NCBI GenBank assembly: GCA_016931085.1
Contig: JAFGFO010000249.1
Span: 1-39,168, forward strand
DNA: 39,168 nucleotides
Source of the DNA: Thermoflexales bacterium
GTDB lineage: Bacteria; Chloroflexota; Anaerolineae; Fen-1058
Direction of reading: 5' to 3'
Under the pieces are notes generated by a model. It searched no databases. It was given only the letters and a program-made list of their open reading frames with translations, and was not told the origin of the DNA. Below are positions 22,396 through 30,173 of this stretch, in pieces; position 1 is the stretch's first letter; each line of letters opens with the position of its first letter. The position numbers were made by a program, and so were the translations under genes.

Positions 22396-23305
22396 ATTCT
22401 CTGGCGTCTCTTTTTGCACCAGGCAAAGGATAACGAAAAGCTCCGAAACTCTCCGAATCGCCCTGCTTGATGAACCCAGAAATGGCTCTCCACCTCCTCG
22501 TTTCATCTATCTTATCTGCGAATGGCTCCAGGGCCAACTGTTCAGCGAGTTGATAACGATACAGGTCGAAAGCCGTCTTGATCGTTTCACCCCAACTGCG
22601 GGCGCACCAGACAGCGGCCTGGTAAAATGCGAAAGCGGCACATCCACTGATCAATGCCACCGCTGTAAGCGCCGGCCATCCCCAAACGAGACGGAGCAAT
22701 ACACATTCTATCACCAACGCTCCACTCAAAACTGAGAAATTCAAGAAAAAGTCAAAACCTTCTTTCTCCCGCTCAACGAAAACCGCATATTTCTGTTCAT
22801 TCAGTATTGGTAACAAACGTGGCCACAAGTACACAGCATCTATGCCATACTTTTGAGAAGGATAAGACTCAAAAGCCGCTGTCACGTTGCCTAGCGCAGT
22901 AGGAGCACACCTGTCGCGAGCAGGGAAACAATCAAGCAATTCGTCTTTGTAGAACTGCCCATTGCTCCCCCTGGATTTTGCGACCAGTGCGTCTTTCTGG
23001 TCTTGGTACCAGGCGATCATTAATTTGCCCCACGGAGTATCGCGGAGGGGGTAGCCTTCGATCAAATAGATGAGTGGAAAATTCAAGTAGCTGAGTGTGT
23101 ATCCAATCAAAACAGTGAGCAAAGATATTAGAAGGCCAACATTACTGTCTTTTAACCAAGCTGGTGCGCTGTGTTCGTAGGGTTGTGATAAAAGAAGCAA
23201 ATTAGCCGACACGAAGCATAGTGAAGGAAGGAGCGAGGATAGACGAAAAGATTTGATTAGAAGACTGATTGTTTCAGTGAATGTGGTTGAGAGTGTGTTG
23301 AGCAT
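22394..23305 (-). CDS. Multi-pass membrane protein, unknown
   Basis: A 303-aa membrane protein that I do not recognise. Two hydrophobic helices lie near the N-terminus (about residues 25-42 and 55-85). A cytoplasmic-looking segment of about 90 residues follows (WYQDQKDALVAK, FPARDRCAPTALGNV, VYLWPRLLP). Two more helices lie at about 190-240 and a soluble C-terminal region ends the protein. ATG 23305 has GGAGGGG directly upstream. The AT-richer composition and position downstream of the Argonaute genes suggest it came with the accessory DNA. A role as a membrane effector is possible but unsupported. Confidence 0.55.
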   Translation of the reverse strand: MLNTLSTTFTETISLLIKSFRLSSLLPSLCFVSANLLLLSQPYEHSAPAWLKDSNVGLLISLLTVLIGYTLSYLNFPLIYLIEGYPLRDTPWGKLMIAWYQDQKDALVAKSRGSNGQFYKDELLDCFPARDRCAPTALGNVTAAFESYPSQKYGIDAVYLWPRLLPILNEQKYAVFVEREKEGFDFFLNFSVLSGALVIECVLLRLVWGWPALTAVALISGCAAFAFYQAAVWCARSWGETIKTAFDLYRYQLAEQLALEPFADKIDETRRWRAISGFIKQGDSESFGAFRYPLPGAKRDARE

Positions 23306-23360
23306 GTCCCCTCCAGTGCAATTCTGTACATTGGTTATAAGTGAACTCGATTCCAACCTC

Positions 23361-23882
23361 TCATAGAGGCATTTGGCAAGTACTCCAGGGTATTCTGGGC
23401 AATGTGCATAGCCGTCGCAGTTGAACTGTTACTTCACTCCTCCCCGTGCACGTGGGCAGATCGGCCTCCGGCTTGAGCGGCTCCAACTCCACTGGGGCGG
23501 TCATGACGGTGTGGTGTTGGATGTGCGGGTTGAGCTCGACGCTCCACGGGGCGTAGCCCGCCGCCTCGACCGTCAGCGTGTGCGGGCCGGTGGCCTCGAT
23601 CATCACCGTCAAGCAGCAGCCGCGCCCCAGATCGTGCCCGTCCACCGCGATCACAGCGCTGTCGACGTGTTGGCCTGTTTGCCTGTCGGTCACGTCCAGC
23701 TTCAGTTGCAGGTAGGGCGTCTCGACCGTCGGCTCGCCGCCGGCCTCGATCGGCAGCCGCCCGCTCTCGCCTTCTTCCAGCACCCAGGAGGTAGAAGTAG
23801 GCGAGACTGAGGTAGGCCGGCTGCCGCAGGCAGCCAGCAATGTCAAGGCCAACAACACGATTTGAATGGCTCGGATATTCAT
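23361..23882 (-). CDS. PEGA-like domain lipoprotein, complete copy
   Basis: A 173-aa lipoprotein with the lipobox LAACG; the cysteine is at about residue 19. After a Ser/Thr linker comes a beta-sandwich segment (VDGHDLGRGCCLTVMIEA, then GPHTLTVEAAGYAPWSVEL) resembling PEGA or carboxypeptidase-regulatory domains. It should be displayed outside the cell membrane. ATG 23882 follows the Argonaute stop by two bases, so it may be co-transcribed, but its high G+C differs from the Argonaute gene. The middle of the gene (23474-23787) is duplicated at 20461-20774. The C-terminal 40 residues (LPTCTGRSEVTVQLRRLC) are not shared with the other copy and look unordered. Confidence 0.6.
   Translation of the reverse strand: MNIRAIQIVLLALTLLAACGSRPTSVSPTSTSWVLEEGESGRLPIEAGGEPTVETPYLQLKLDVTDRQTGQHVDSAVIAVDGHDLGRGCCLTVMIEATGPHTLTVEAAGYAPWSVELNPHIQHHTVMTAPVELEPLKPEADLPTCTGRSEVTVQLRRLCTLPRIPWSTCQMPL
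23474..23787. repeat. Direct repeat, copy B of the lipoprotein duplication
   Basis: Partner of 20461-20774 in the same orientation. It contains the coding region of the lipoprotein domain but not the signal peptide end. Confidence 0.85.
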
Positions 23883-23884
23883 TA

Positions 23885-25402
23885 CTACATATAAAACTTG
23901 TACTGTGACTGGATAATTCCGTCTTCTGGAATATGTTTCATAATTTCGCCCACCTTCTGCGAAAACGTGATAGTGATGGGAGCGCCATCAGCAAACGCGC
24001 AATTGTTCACGTTCATCTTTGTAAGAGCAAGCACCTCACGGAAAATATCTTTCGGCGCACTTCCTCCAAGGTGTTGAATAATTTGCCAAGGCTCGGGCAC
24101 ATACGATTTAGGGTAAGTTTCCAAGTAAGGGATAAATCCCATGGTGTATAGAAAGTGCTGCGAGCCTTCGATTGAAAAATACGTACCTCGCAATGGGGGA
24201 TACATACCCTCACGAAATAGTCGTATCCCAGTTTGCCGCAGTGCTACAAAATCGGTCTCGCATCGAGGATAAACGCTATCTATACCTTCATAGAAGCCAT
24301 CAAGTTCGTTGTAATCTCCCCTTTCCTTGCCCCAAAACTCTGATGTTTTATGGATGACAACTCGACGTGGAGGAACATTTCTTATCTTGATGTATTCTGC
24401 AAGAGTTCGTTGGATCAACTTGCAAGCGGCTTCTTGAGTTAAATGAGGCGAAGCTCCCAGGGCGTCCGCGTCCCATTCAAATTGATCGCCCCTCAACACA
24501 AGCCCCTGTCCCAAATAATCAAAAGCCTGGGCAACGCTTGACCGCATTGTTAAACTGCTATCAATGTCCTGTGCGACATAGAAACTTATGCCTACATAGC
24601 ACGTATCCTGTTCTAGCGTTACTGGTCTCCATGGCACACCTCCTGCTTTGTAATACTGGGCTGTACAGAAATTCCATCCTCTCGTTGCAATCTCTTGAAG
24701 TTGTCCCTTTCCTTGAACTGTACCACGTCTGATAAGCTGAACTGGAATGGGGGATTTCTGTCTCATCGCACGGGCTTTTATGGCTCGTCGCAAATTGAGA
24801 AAAAAGTTTCCTGATATTCTAACTGTATCTGCTCGTTCCTCAATTTCCGGGGTGAGAGCAATTACTATAATATCTGGCATTGGATCAGTTTGTGTTATAC
24901 CGGCAATCCTGTCTTCAATCAAGTCAACCAGTGCCCAAATTCTTTCTGCCTTATCATCAATTGCAAGAATGGGCGACAACTCCCTTGGGTCAATATGCCT
25001 CTCCCAAAAAGGATTCACCTGGAAACAACTTTTGAAGCTAGAGTCTCTATTGAATCCCACAAAATCGCGATTGATGATCTTTCTCAAGCGTTTCAAAACA
25101 GGGATGTCAGCGAAAGAGCCGTTTTCAAACAAGCCACCCTCAACAGGCGCTTGCTTGTCTACAACCTCGACATTTTCGCTCTCAATAAAAGAGGCGCACC
25201 TGTTCACCCATTCTTGTGCGCCAGATATGGATTCGCGTGTACCGATAAATCCCAGTTTTATTTCGGATGGATGTAACCCGGCAATGTTTTTGCCAAAGGG
25301 GCCGAATTCCGCCAGCCCCGTTTTGGTATCTTCATGCTCAAAGTAATCACCAAATTGGAGTTTGGGCTCTTCAAGATACTCGACGTTAATAGTCATCTCC
25401 AT
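23885..25402 (-). CDS. Short prokaryotic Argonaute (MID-PIWI), SPARDA type
   Basis: A 505-aa short pAgo. The start KLQFGDYFEHEDTKTGLAEF with FGPFG is the usual pAgo entry into the MID domain. The guide 5'-end pocket lies around RGTVQGKGQLQEIATRGWNF and YYKAGGVPW (residues 227-258). PIWI begins at CYVGISFYVAQ (268) and includes VVIHKTSEFW (348-357), RGTYFSIEGSQ (405) and the typical YVPEPWQI (434). The catalytic DEDX set is lost: the first Asp is Ser272 and the HKTS position has no Asp, so it should bind guide and target without cutting. It overlaps the DREN-APAZ gene by 17 bases. ATG at 25396 is an alternative start with a better-spaced GAGG. By family knowledge it forms a heterodimer with the APAZ protein and senses invader nucleic acid by guide pairing. 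Confidence 0.9.
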   Translation of the reverse strand: MEMTINVEYLEEPKLQFGDYFEHEDTKTGLAEFGPFGKNIAGLHPSEIKLGFIGTRESISGAQEWVNRCASFIESENVEVVDKQAPVEGGLFENGSFADIPVLKRLRKIINRDFVGFNRDSSFKSCFQVNPFWERHIDPRELSPILAIDDKAERIWALVDLIEDRIAGITQTDPMPDIIVIALTPEIEERADTVRISGNFFLNLRRAIKARAMRQKSPIPVQLIRRGTVQGKGQLQEIATRGWNFCTAQYYKAGGVPWRPVTLEQDTCYVGISFYVAQDIDSSLTMRSSVAQAFDYLGQGLVLRGDQFEWDADALGASPHLTQEAACKLIQRTLAEYIKIRNVPPRRVVIHKTSEFWGKERGDYNELDGFYEGIDSVYPRCETDFVALRQTGIRLFREGMYPPLRGTYFSIEGSQHFLYTMGFIPYLETYPKSYVPEPWQIIQHLGGSAPKDIFREVLALTKMNVNNCAFADGAPITITFSQKVGEIMKHIPEDGIIQSQYKFYM

Positions 25403-26768
25403 CCTCGCTTTCTTGGTCGGGCCATGTGAAAAAGCTCATCTGTCCTGTTATCTCAGGTTCTTCGTAAACAGCAGGGTCAAAGGGAATCGAGAAATTTGCT
25501 ATACCAGCAAGAGGCAATTTCTCAATGACCATAACTGTCTTGAAATCAAGCTGAATGTTTATCTCATCGCCGCTCACTGAATTTGCTTTCCCATGCGAGA
25601 GAGTATCAATCCAAAATAAGAGATGATTCAGTACATGCTGATTTGTCTCTTTAGCCTTGAGTCGCGTAGTGTACGATCCCACTTTATCGGAGGCCCAAGG
25701 AGTAATGCCATCTTCGGTAAAAAAGTATTTGGGAATAATTTGCAAAAACCAAGAACCGCTTATCATCCTAAAGCTAAAGTCGGCGGCTGTATGTCTCCAA
25801 AAACTATCGAGGCCATATCTGTAAAATTTGGCAGTGATCCTCTCCGGCGCGTTTCGGTGTGTGCGTATGTTGTACCATCCCCTCTTAAACTCTTGCCGGC
25901 CCGGCTCTTCCCTTGGAAAATAATTTCGTGCAAATTGCCTGTTGTATCTCAGCTTACACCTGCGCACGTGTATACCCAAAAGCTGATTCAACAAAAACAC
26001 ATATTCGCGCCGAAGTGCATCATCGTCCCACCATGTCTCCACTGATTCGGGGTGAATGTCTGATACATCGCAATGCTGCCTCAAGACGCAATCTGTCTCG
26101 TTCAAGTTCGACAAGCTGTAGAGACGCCCAGAGAAAATGGTAAATGGCGGCACAAAGCCGTGAATCGCACCACGTACCCGGTCATAGCGTTTCTCTCGAG
26201 TTGGCGCAGACCACACCGGCGGTAATCGTTTAATCTTTAGCAGGTTCGAAAAAAGCCGTTCTTGTTGAGTAAAGGAAAGACGCGACGGACTTGAACCTAT
26301 TGCGAGAGAACAGAGCGCCTCATAGCAAGCAGGGGTAAACTCGTCTGCGATTTTGTTGAAGACAATCCTGAAGGGTGGCATCCAGACGTTCGGGGTGTTT
26401 TTCACATAAGAATGAATTTCCTTCCAATACAACTTGTCATCGCCAGGATGGTAAACGATATACAGAACTGGATAAGTAACACCGTACCAGAATTCTAGAT
26501 CATCTTTTTTGACAGGCGAGGAAAATTCATTATCGCTGTCTTGCTTGACATAGCTCATCCCTGACTTGGCTTGGACTTTTATAAAACTCCCTGTAGTTTG
26601 AAACCCTTGTCCATCAGGCTTGGGCACTACTATTTCTATTTCCCCATCAATGCCAAAATCATCCTTGCTGATTTCGCGGAAAATACATTTCATCTCATGC
26701 ACTATGGGGCTGATTTGATCCAAACCTTTCCATTCTTGAAACTTGGAATCAGGAACAGTCTTGGGCAT
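25386..26768 (-). CDS. DREN (DUF4365)-APAZ nuclease subunit of SPARDA
   Basis: A 460-aa protein. The N-terminal DUF4365/PD-(D/E)xK nuclease part (residues about 10-130) has DDFGIDGEIEIV with Asp41 and the lysine motif FIKVQAKSG with Gln66-x-Lys68. The remainder (about 200-460) has the position and mixed beta character of an APAZ domain, which resembles the N-L1-L2 part of Argonautes and pairs with short pAgo. Literature on SPARDA shows that target recognition activates the DREN nuclease, which degrades DNA and RNA and stops infected cells. ATG 26768 has AAGGAG eight bases upstream; a 26-residue extension lacks one. Lower G+C than neighbours points to horizontal gain. Confidence 0.85.
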   Translation of the reverse strand: MPKTVPDSKFQEWKGLDQISPIVHEMKCIFREISKDDFGIDGEIEIVVPKPDGQGFQTTGSFIKVQAKSGMSYVKQDSDNEFSSPVKKDDLEFWYGVTYPVLYIVYHPGDDKLYWKEIHSYVKNTPNVWMPPFRIVFNKIADEFTPACYEALCSLAIGSSPSRLSFTQQERLFSNLLKIKRLPPVWSAPTREKRYDRVRGAIHGFVPPFTIFSGRLYSLSNLNETDCVLRQHCDVSDIHPESVETWWDDDALRREYVFLLNQLLGIHVRRCKLRYNRQFARNYFPREEPGRQEFKRGWYNIRTHRNAPERITAKFYRYGLDSFWRHTAADFSFRMISGSWFLQIIPKYFFTEDGITPWASDKVGSYTTRLKAKETNQHVLNHLLFWIDTLSHGKANSVSGDEINIQLDFKTVMVIEKLPLAGIANFSIPFDPAVYEEPEITGQMSFFTWPDQESEDGDDY

Positions 26769-26802
26769 TTTTGCTATCTCCTTTCTCACAAGGCGAGGCG
26801 AT

Positions 26803-27072
26803 TCACTCTTTTGCAGCAAGGCCAACGGCGACTTGGTCCCAGTCAATATCCGGGCGCAGTCTTTTGCCAGTATCTATAATGCCATAGACCTGGTTATGGC
26901 GCTCACAGTAAGCCACCAGTTCTCTTGCCTTGTCCAGTTTGCTTGTACCCAGCAAGTCGTCATAGTCTAGTTGTAAATCAAAACAAAATGTGCGTAGTTC
27001 GCCCTCGTCGAAACGATCGGCGAGTATCTGACGTAATTGGGCCAGATCATTTTGACCCGCTGATTGGCTCAT
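26803..27072 (-). CDS. Stand-alone effector-associated domain (EAD1) protein
   Basis: An 89-aa protein made up of one death-like, six-helix effector-associated domain. The pattern LRQILADRFDEGELRTFCFD, then YDDLLG and KARELVAYCERH, is typical of EAD1. EADs act by homotypic binding and bring together sensor and effector modules in bacterial conflict systems. AAGGAGGGG precedes the ATG. It lies 12 bases after the Res gene and 34 before the DREN-APAZ gene, on the same strand. The protein at 33503-34441 begins with a related EAD, so the two may interact. Its role as an adaptor is an inference. Confidence 0.75.
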   Translation of the reverse strand: MSQSAGQNDLAQLRQILADRFDEGELRTFCFDLQLDYDDLLGTSKLDKARELVAYCERHNQVYGIIDTGKRLRPDIDWDQVAVGLAAKE

Positions 27073-27084
27073 TGCCCCTCCTTT

Positions 27085-30000
27085 TCACACGATTTTCTCC
27101 AATTCGTACACGAGCGCCTCTGGGGCCCGGTTGACGTGGAAATCCCACCGCCCCAACTGGCCCCAGTTGTTCACCGCCGCCACCCAACGCATGGCCGCCT
27201 CGTGCTTGGCGCGGGCTTGCTCAGGTTCATCCCCCTTGATTTCGAGTATCAGCGTCAGACCGTTCTTCATGCGCACCAGGAAATCCGGCTCGTAATGGTG
27301 GCTGACCGCCTGGTACTCGTAAGGAATGAGCAGCCCCAGTTGGTCATTGCGCGCGTAAAACTCGACCAGATTTCTCTTGACGGCGCGCTCGAGTTGGATC
27401 GCCGCCGTCCGCTCCCAGCCCGAATCGGTCACGACCAGGTTGATGTGACTGCAAGTCGTGGGGAAACAGGGTCGAACGGTCTTGAAATTCACGCCGCCCG
27501 TCACGCCAACCGGCTTGTAACGATTGAGAATCGGCATGAGCGGCGGCTCGCCTTGCGCCTCGTCCGGGCGAATGGCGGCGACCATCCGCTCGACAATCCG
27601 CTGCACATACTTTTCGTGCCCCAACTCGCGCGGGTCAACGCCATGCAAGTCCACCTTGCGCTCGACGTAGGCGTCCACCAGGCGAAATACCTGCGGAAAG
27701 AGCTGGTGACGGGATTGGAGGCCCAGGCGGGGGCGCGCGCCGTCCGCCTGGGTGCTGTCTATCAGGATCGAGACGACCTGCCGGGCGATTTCGAACTTGA
27801 TCGTTTGCAGGTGGGTGCTGTCGTAATAGGCCTGGCGGTTTTGCTCGACAAGCTCGCCCGGGCCTGACGGCGTGAGCGCCTCGCCTACCTCGTAAATCAC
27901 GCGTGGCTTGACAAAGACGGCCGTGGGTTCTTGGCCAGTCTCCAGGCGAAGCGGTGTCATCTTGTCAATGTCGGCGGTGATCAGGTTGCGCCGCAGCGCA
28001 AAGGCATAGCCTTCCACGACCGGGAACTGCATTTCGTAGGCGGCTCGCTCGTCCAACGCGTGCACGTGATGTTGTGGCCGGTCTTCCGGCGCCGGGGCCT
28101 GGGTCGAGCGGCCCTTGTAGGGAATCAGGCTAAAGGGCACACCATAGATGTCAACGTATTCCTCGGTCAGCAGTCCCGTTTGGGGATCGGGCGTATAGTC
28201 TATACGGCGCAGGCCACGCCCGACCACCTGCTCGCACAAGAGCTGGCTGCCAAACGCGCGCAGGCCCAGGATGTGCGTCACGTTGCTGGCGTCCCATCCC
28301 TCGTTGAGCATGGCAACCGAGACGATGCAGCGCACCTGCTCGCCTGGCTCACCTCGCTTGCCGACCGTCGCGACGACGCGGCGCAATTGCTCGGCGGCGT
28401 CTTGCTTGCTCAGGCCGGAATCACCGCTCTCGGCCTGGGCCAGCAGCTTGCTGTCGATCCGGATGGTCGGCTTGAAATCGGCGCGGTTGGACAGGTATTC
28501 GGGCAAGATGCTGCCCTGGCCATAGACGGTTTTGGTTTTGGGCTTTCTAGAGCGGCCGCGCGGCGGCGCTTCGCGTTCTGGCTCGCCTTCGTCGGCGTCC
28601 GGATCGTCCTCGACGAGCTCTACAACTTGCTCGCCCGAGATTTTGCGATAAAAAATCTCGGCGATGTTGGTGTTGTCGCACACGATGATGAGCACGGGCG
28701 GCATCGTGTCTCTGCCCTCCGTCGCTTCCTGGATATAATTGAAGCGTTCCAACCATTGCCCGGCCAGCGTGTGCAGGGCCGGCTCGGCTTCGCGGTAGAT
28801 GACCTCGGGCTTGGGCTTGCCGGCCTTGCCGGGGAGCTTTTCGCCCGGCTGGAGATTTTCGCTAATGTTGTGCCACAAGCGAAAGTATTTAGGCTCAGGC
28901 CGGCCGGTGTCGTCGCTGACAGGCAAACGCGGGATTTTGACAATGCCGCTCTCGATGGCGTCCACCAGTCCAAAGTCGCTCACCAGCCAGGGGAAAGGCG
29001 AGCCTTCGACCTGGCCGCTGCCGTGGATGTAAAAGGGCGTGGCCGAAAGGTCGACACAAAAGCAAAGCCCGACCGCTTGGTTGAGCGTGTCCAGGCCGTC
29101 AACCCAGACCGTGGCCTCTTCAATCTCGGCCTGCTCATCCTTGGAGAGTTTTTCTCCCCCTTCCATTTCACCTGCTTGCAAAGGAAAAAGAAGAGAAGGC
29201 TGAATCGAGGGGGCAAGCTGGGAAGGCCGCCAGGCGTGATGGCCTTCGTCGTTCAGGACCAGCAGTCCCCCTCCGGCTTGGGCGCGTTCGTAGAGCCCGC
29301 CCAACACGCGGCGCGCAAAGGCCGGCGGGCTTTCCTGCCCCTTGTTGACGACGACGTAGGATTTGCCGCCCTCGACGTGTTCAGATTCGGGCGCGAACAG
29401 GTGCCAGTTGGTAACCATGATCTCGCCAGCCTGCAGATAACTGCGCATCGCTGTTGGAACCAGGTCGAACTCGGCGTAATAGTTGCCGGCGCTCTCGGGC
29501 CGCAGCACCTGTAGTCGCTCTTTGATTGTGAGATTGGGGCAGACGACGAGGATGGCCTGGGGAAAGCGCTCGTCGCTGGGCACTTTGCCGCGATTACAAA
29601 ACGCCCAGGCAACCAGGCATGCCATGACTACCGTCTTGCCGCTGCCGGTCGCCATCTTGATCCCCAGGCGGGTGAGCGGGGATAGGCTGGAGTCGGCGGG
29701 AACGTCGCGCAGCCTGGCCAGGTGCTCGTCTTGAAAAGCCGGCTTGAAACGCAGCCGCTTGCCGCCCAGGCGGATCTCGCTCAAAAAGATGATGGTCTCG
29801 GCCGCTTCCAACTGGCAAAAGAAAAGGCGGCGAGGGCGGTCCGGGCGATGCCAGTAGCGCAACAGTTCCCGGGTCACCTGCGTCGCGCCTTCGTAATTCG
29901 ATTCGCGCCAGCGCTTGACGTCCTGGCGCAAGGCGTTGACCAGGGGCAGGTCTTCGCGTTGTTCTTCGGCAAACATTGCCAGTTGCTGCGTGGCGACACG

Positions 30001-30171
30001 CTCGGTCTTGAACCAGTACGAAGCCGGGCGGCGGCCCGGCACCCGGCGCGCTTCGCCGGTCTCGGCGTCGTACATCCAATGCTCACCCGGCTCGGCGTAA
30101 GGGCTGCATAGGATCGGCCGCTCGACCGGCTGGATGAGTAGTTGTGGCTGGCTGCTGGCTGGTGTAGGCAT
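27085..30171 (-). CDS. Type III-like restriction enzyme Res subunit (BPTD_3080 family)
   Basis: A 1028-aa superfamily 2 helicase-nuclease. Walker A MATGSGKTVV is at 173-182, motif II is DEGHHAW, and motif VI is QVVGRGLRR. A nuclease of PD-(D/E)xK type lies at the C-terminus with EPDFLVRM (Asp963) and LEIKG (Glu977, Lys979). It would translocate on DNA with ATP and cut when the partner methylase finds unmodified sites. It follows the Mod gene by two bases (TGAGCATG), and the start at 30171 fits that coupling. A segment reading LFPLQAGEMEGGE near 29155-29190 resembles a translated palindromic repeat inserted in frame. Confidence 0.88.
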   Translation of the reverse strand: MPTPASSQPQLLIQPVERPILCSPYAEPGEHWMYDAETGEARRVPGRRPASYWFKTERVATQQLAMFAEEQREDLPLVNALRQDVKRWRESNYEGATQVTRELLRYWHRPDRPRRLFFCQLEAAETIIFLSEIRLGGKRLRFKPAFQDEHLARLRDVPADSSLSPLTRLGIKMATGSGKTVVMACLVAWAFCNRGKVPSDERFPQAILVVCPNLTIKERLQVLRPESAGNYYAEFDLVPTAMRSYLQAGEIMVTNWHLFAPESEHVEGGKSYVVVNKGQESPPAFARRVLGGLYERAQAGGGLLVLNDEGHHAWRPSQLAPSIQPSLLFPLQAGEMEGGEKLSKDEQAEIEEATVWVDGLDTLNQAVGLCFCVDLSATPFYIHGSGQVEGSPFPWLVSDFGLVDAIESGIVKIPRLPVSDDTGRPEPKYFRLWHNISENLQPGEKLPGKAGKPKPEVIYREAEPALHTLAGQWLERFNYIQEATEGRDTMPPVLIIVCDNTNIAEIFYRKISGEQVVELVEDDPDADEGEPEREAPPRGRSRKPKTKTVYGQGSILPEYLSNRADFKPTIRIDSKLLAQAESGDSGLSKQDAAEQLRRVVATVGKRGEPGEQVRCIVSVAMLNEGWDASNVTHILGLRAFGSQLLCEQVVGRGLRRIDYTPDPQTGLLTEEYVDIYGVPFSLIPYKGRSTQAPAPEDRPQHHVHALDERAAYEMQFPVVEGYAFALRRNLITADIDKMTPLRLETGQEPTAVFVKPRVIYEVGEALTPSGPGELVEQNRQAYYDSTHLQTIKFEIARQVVSILIDSTQADGARPRLGLQSRHQLFPQVFRLVDAYVERKVDLHGVDPRELGHEKYVQRIVERMVAAIRPDEAQGEPPLMPILNRYKPVGVTGGVNFKTVRPCFPTTCSHINLVVTDSGWERTAAIQLERAVKRNLVEFYARNDQLGLLIPYEYQAVSHHYEPDFLVRMKNGLTLILEIKGDEPEQARAKHEAAMRWVAAVNNWGQLGRWDFHVNRAPEALVYELEKIV

Positions 30172-30173
30172 GC

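Noticed and set aside
22163..22735. 190-codon plus-strand open frame
   Set aside because: It is antisense to two minus-strand genes with better starts and membrane segments.
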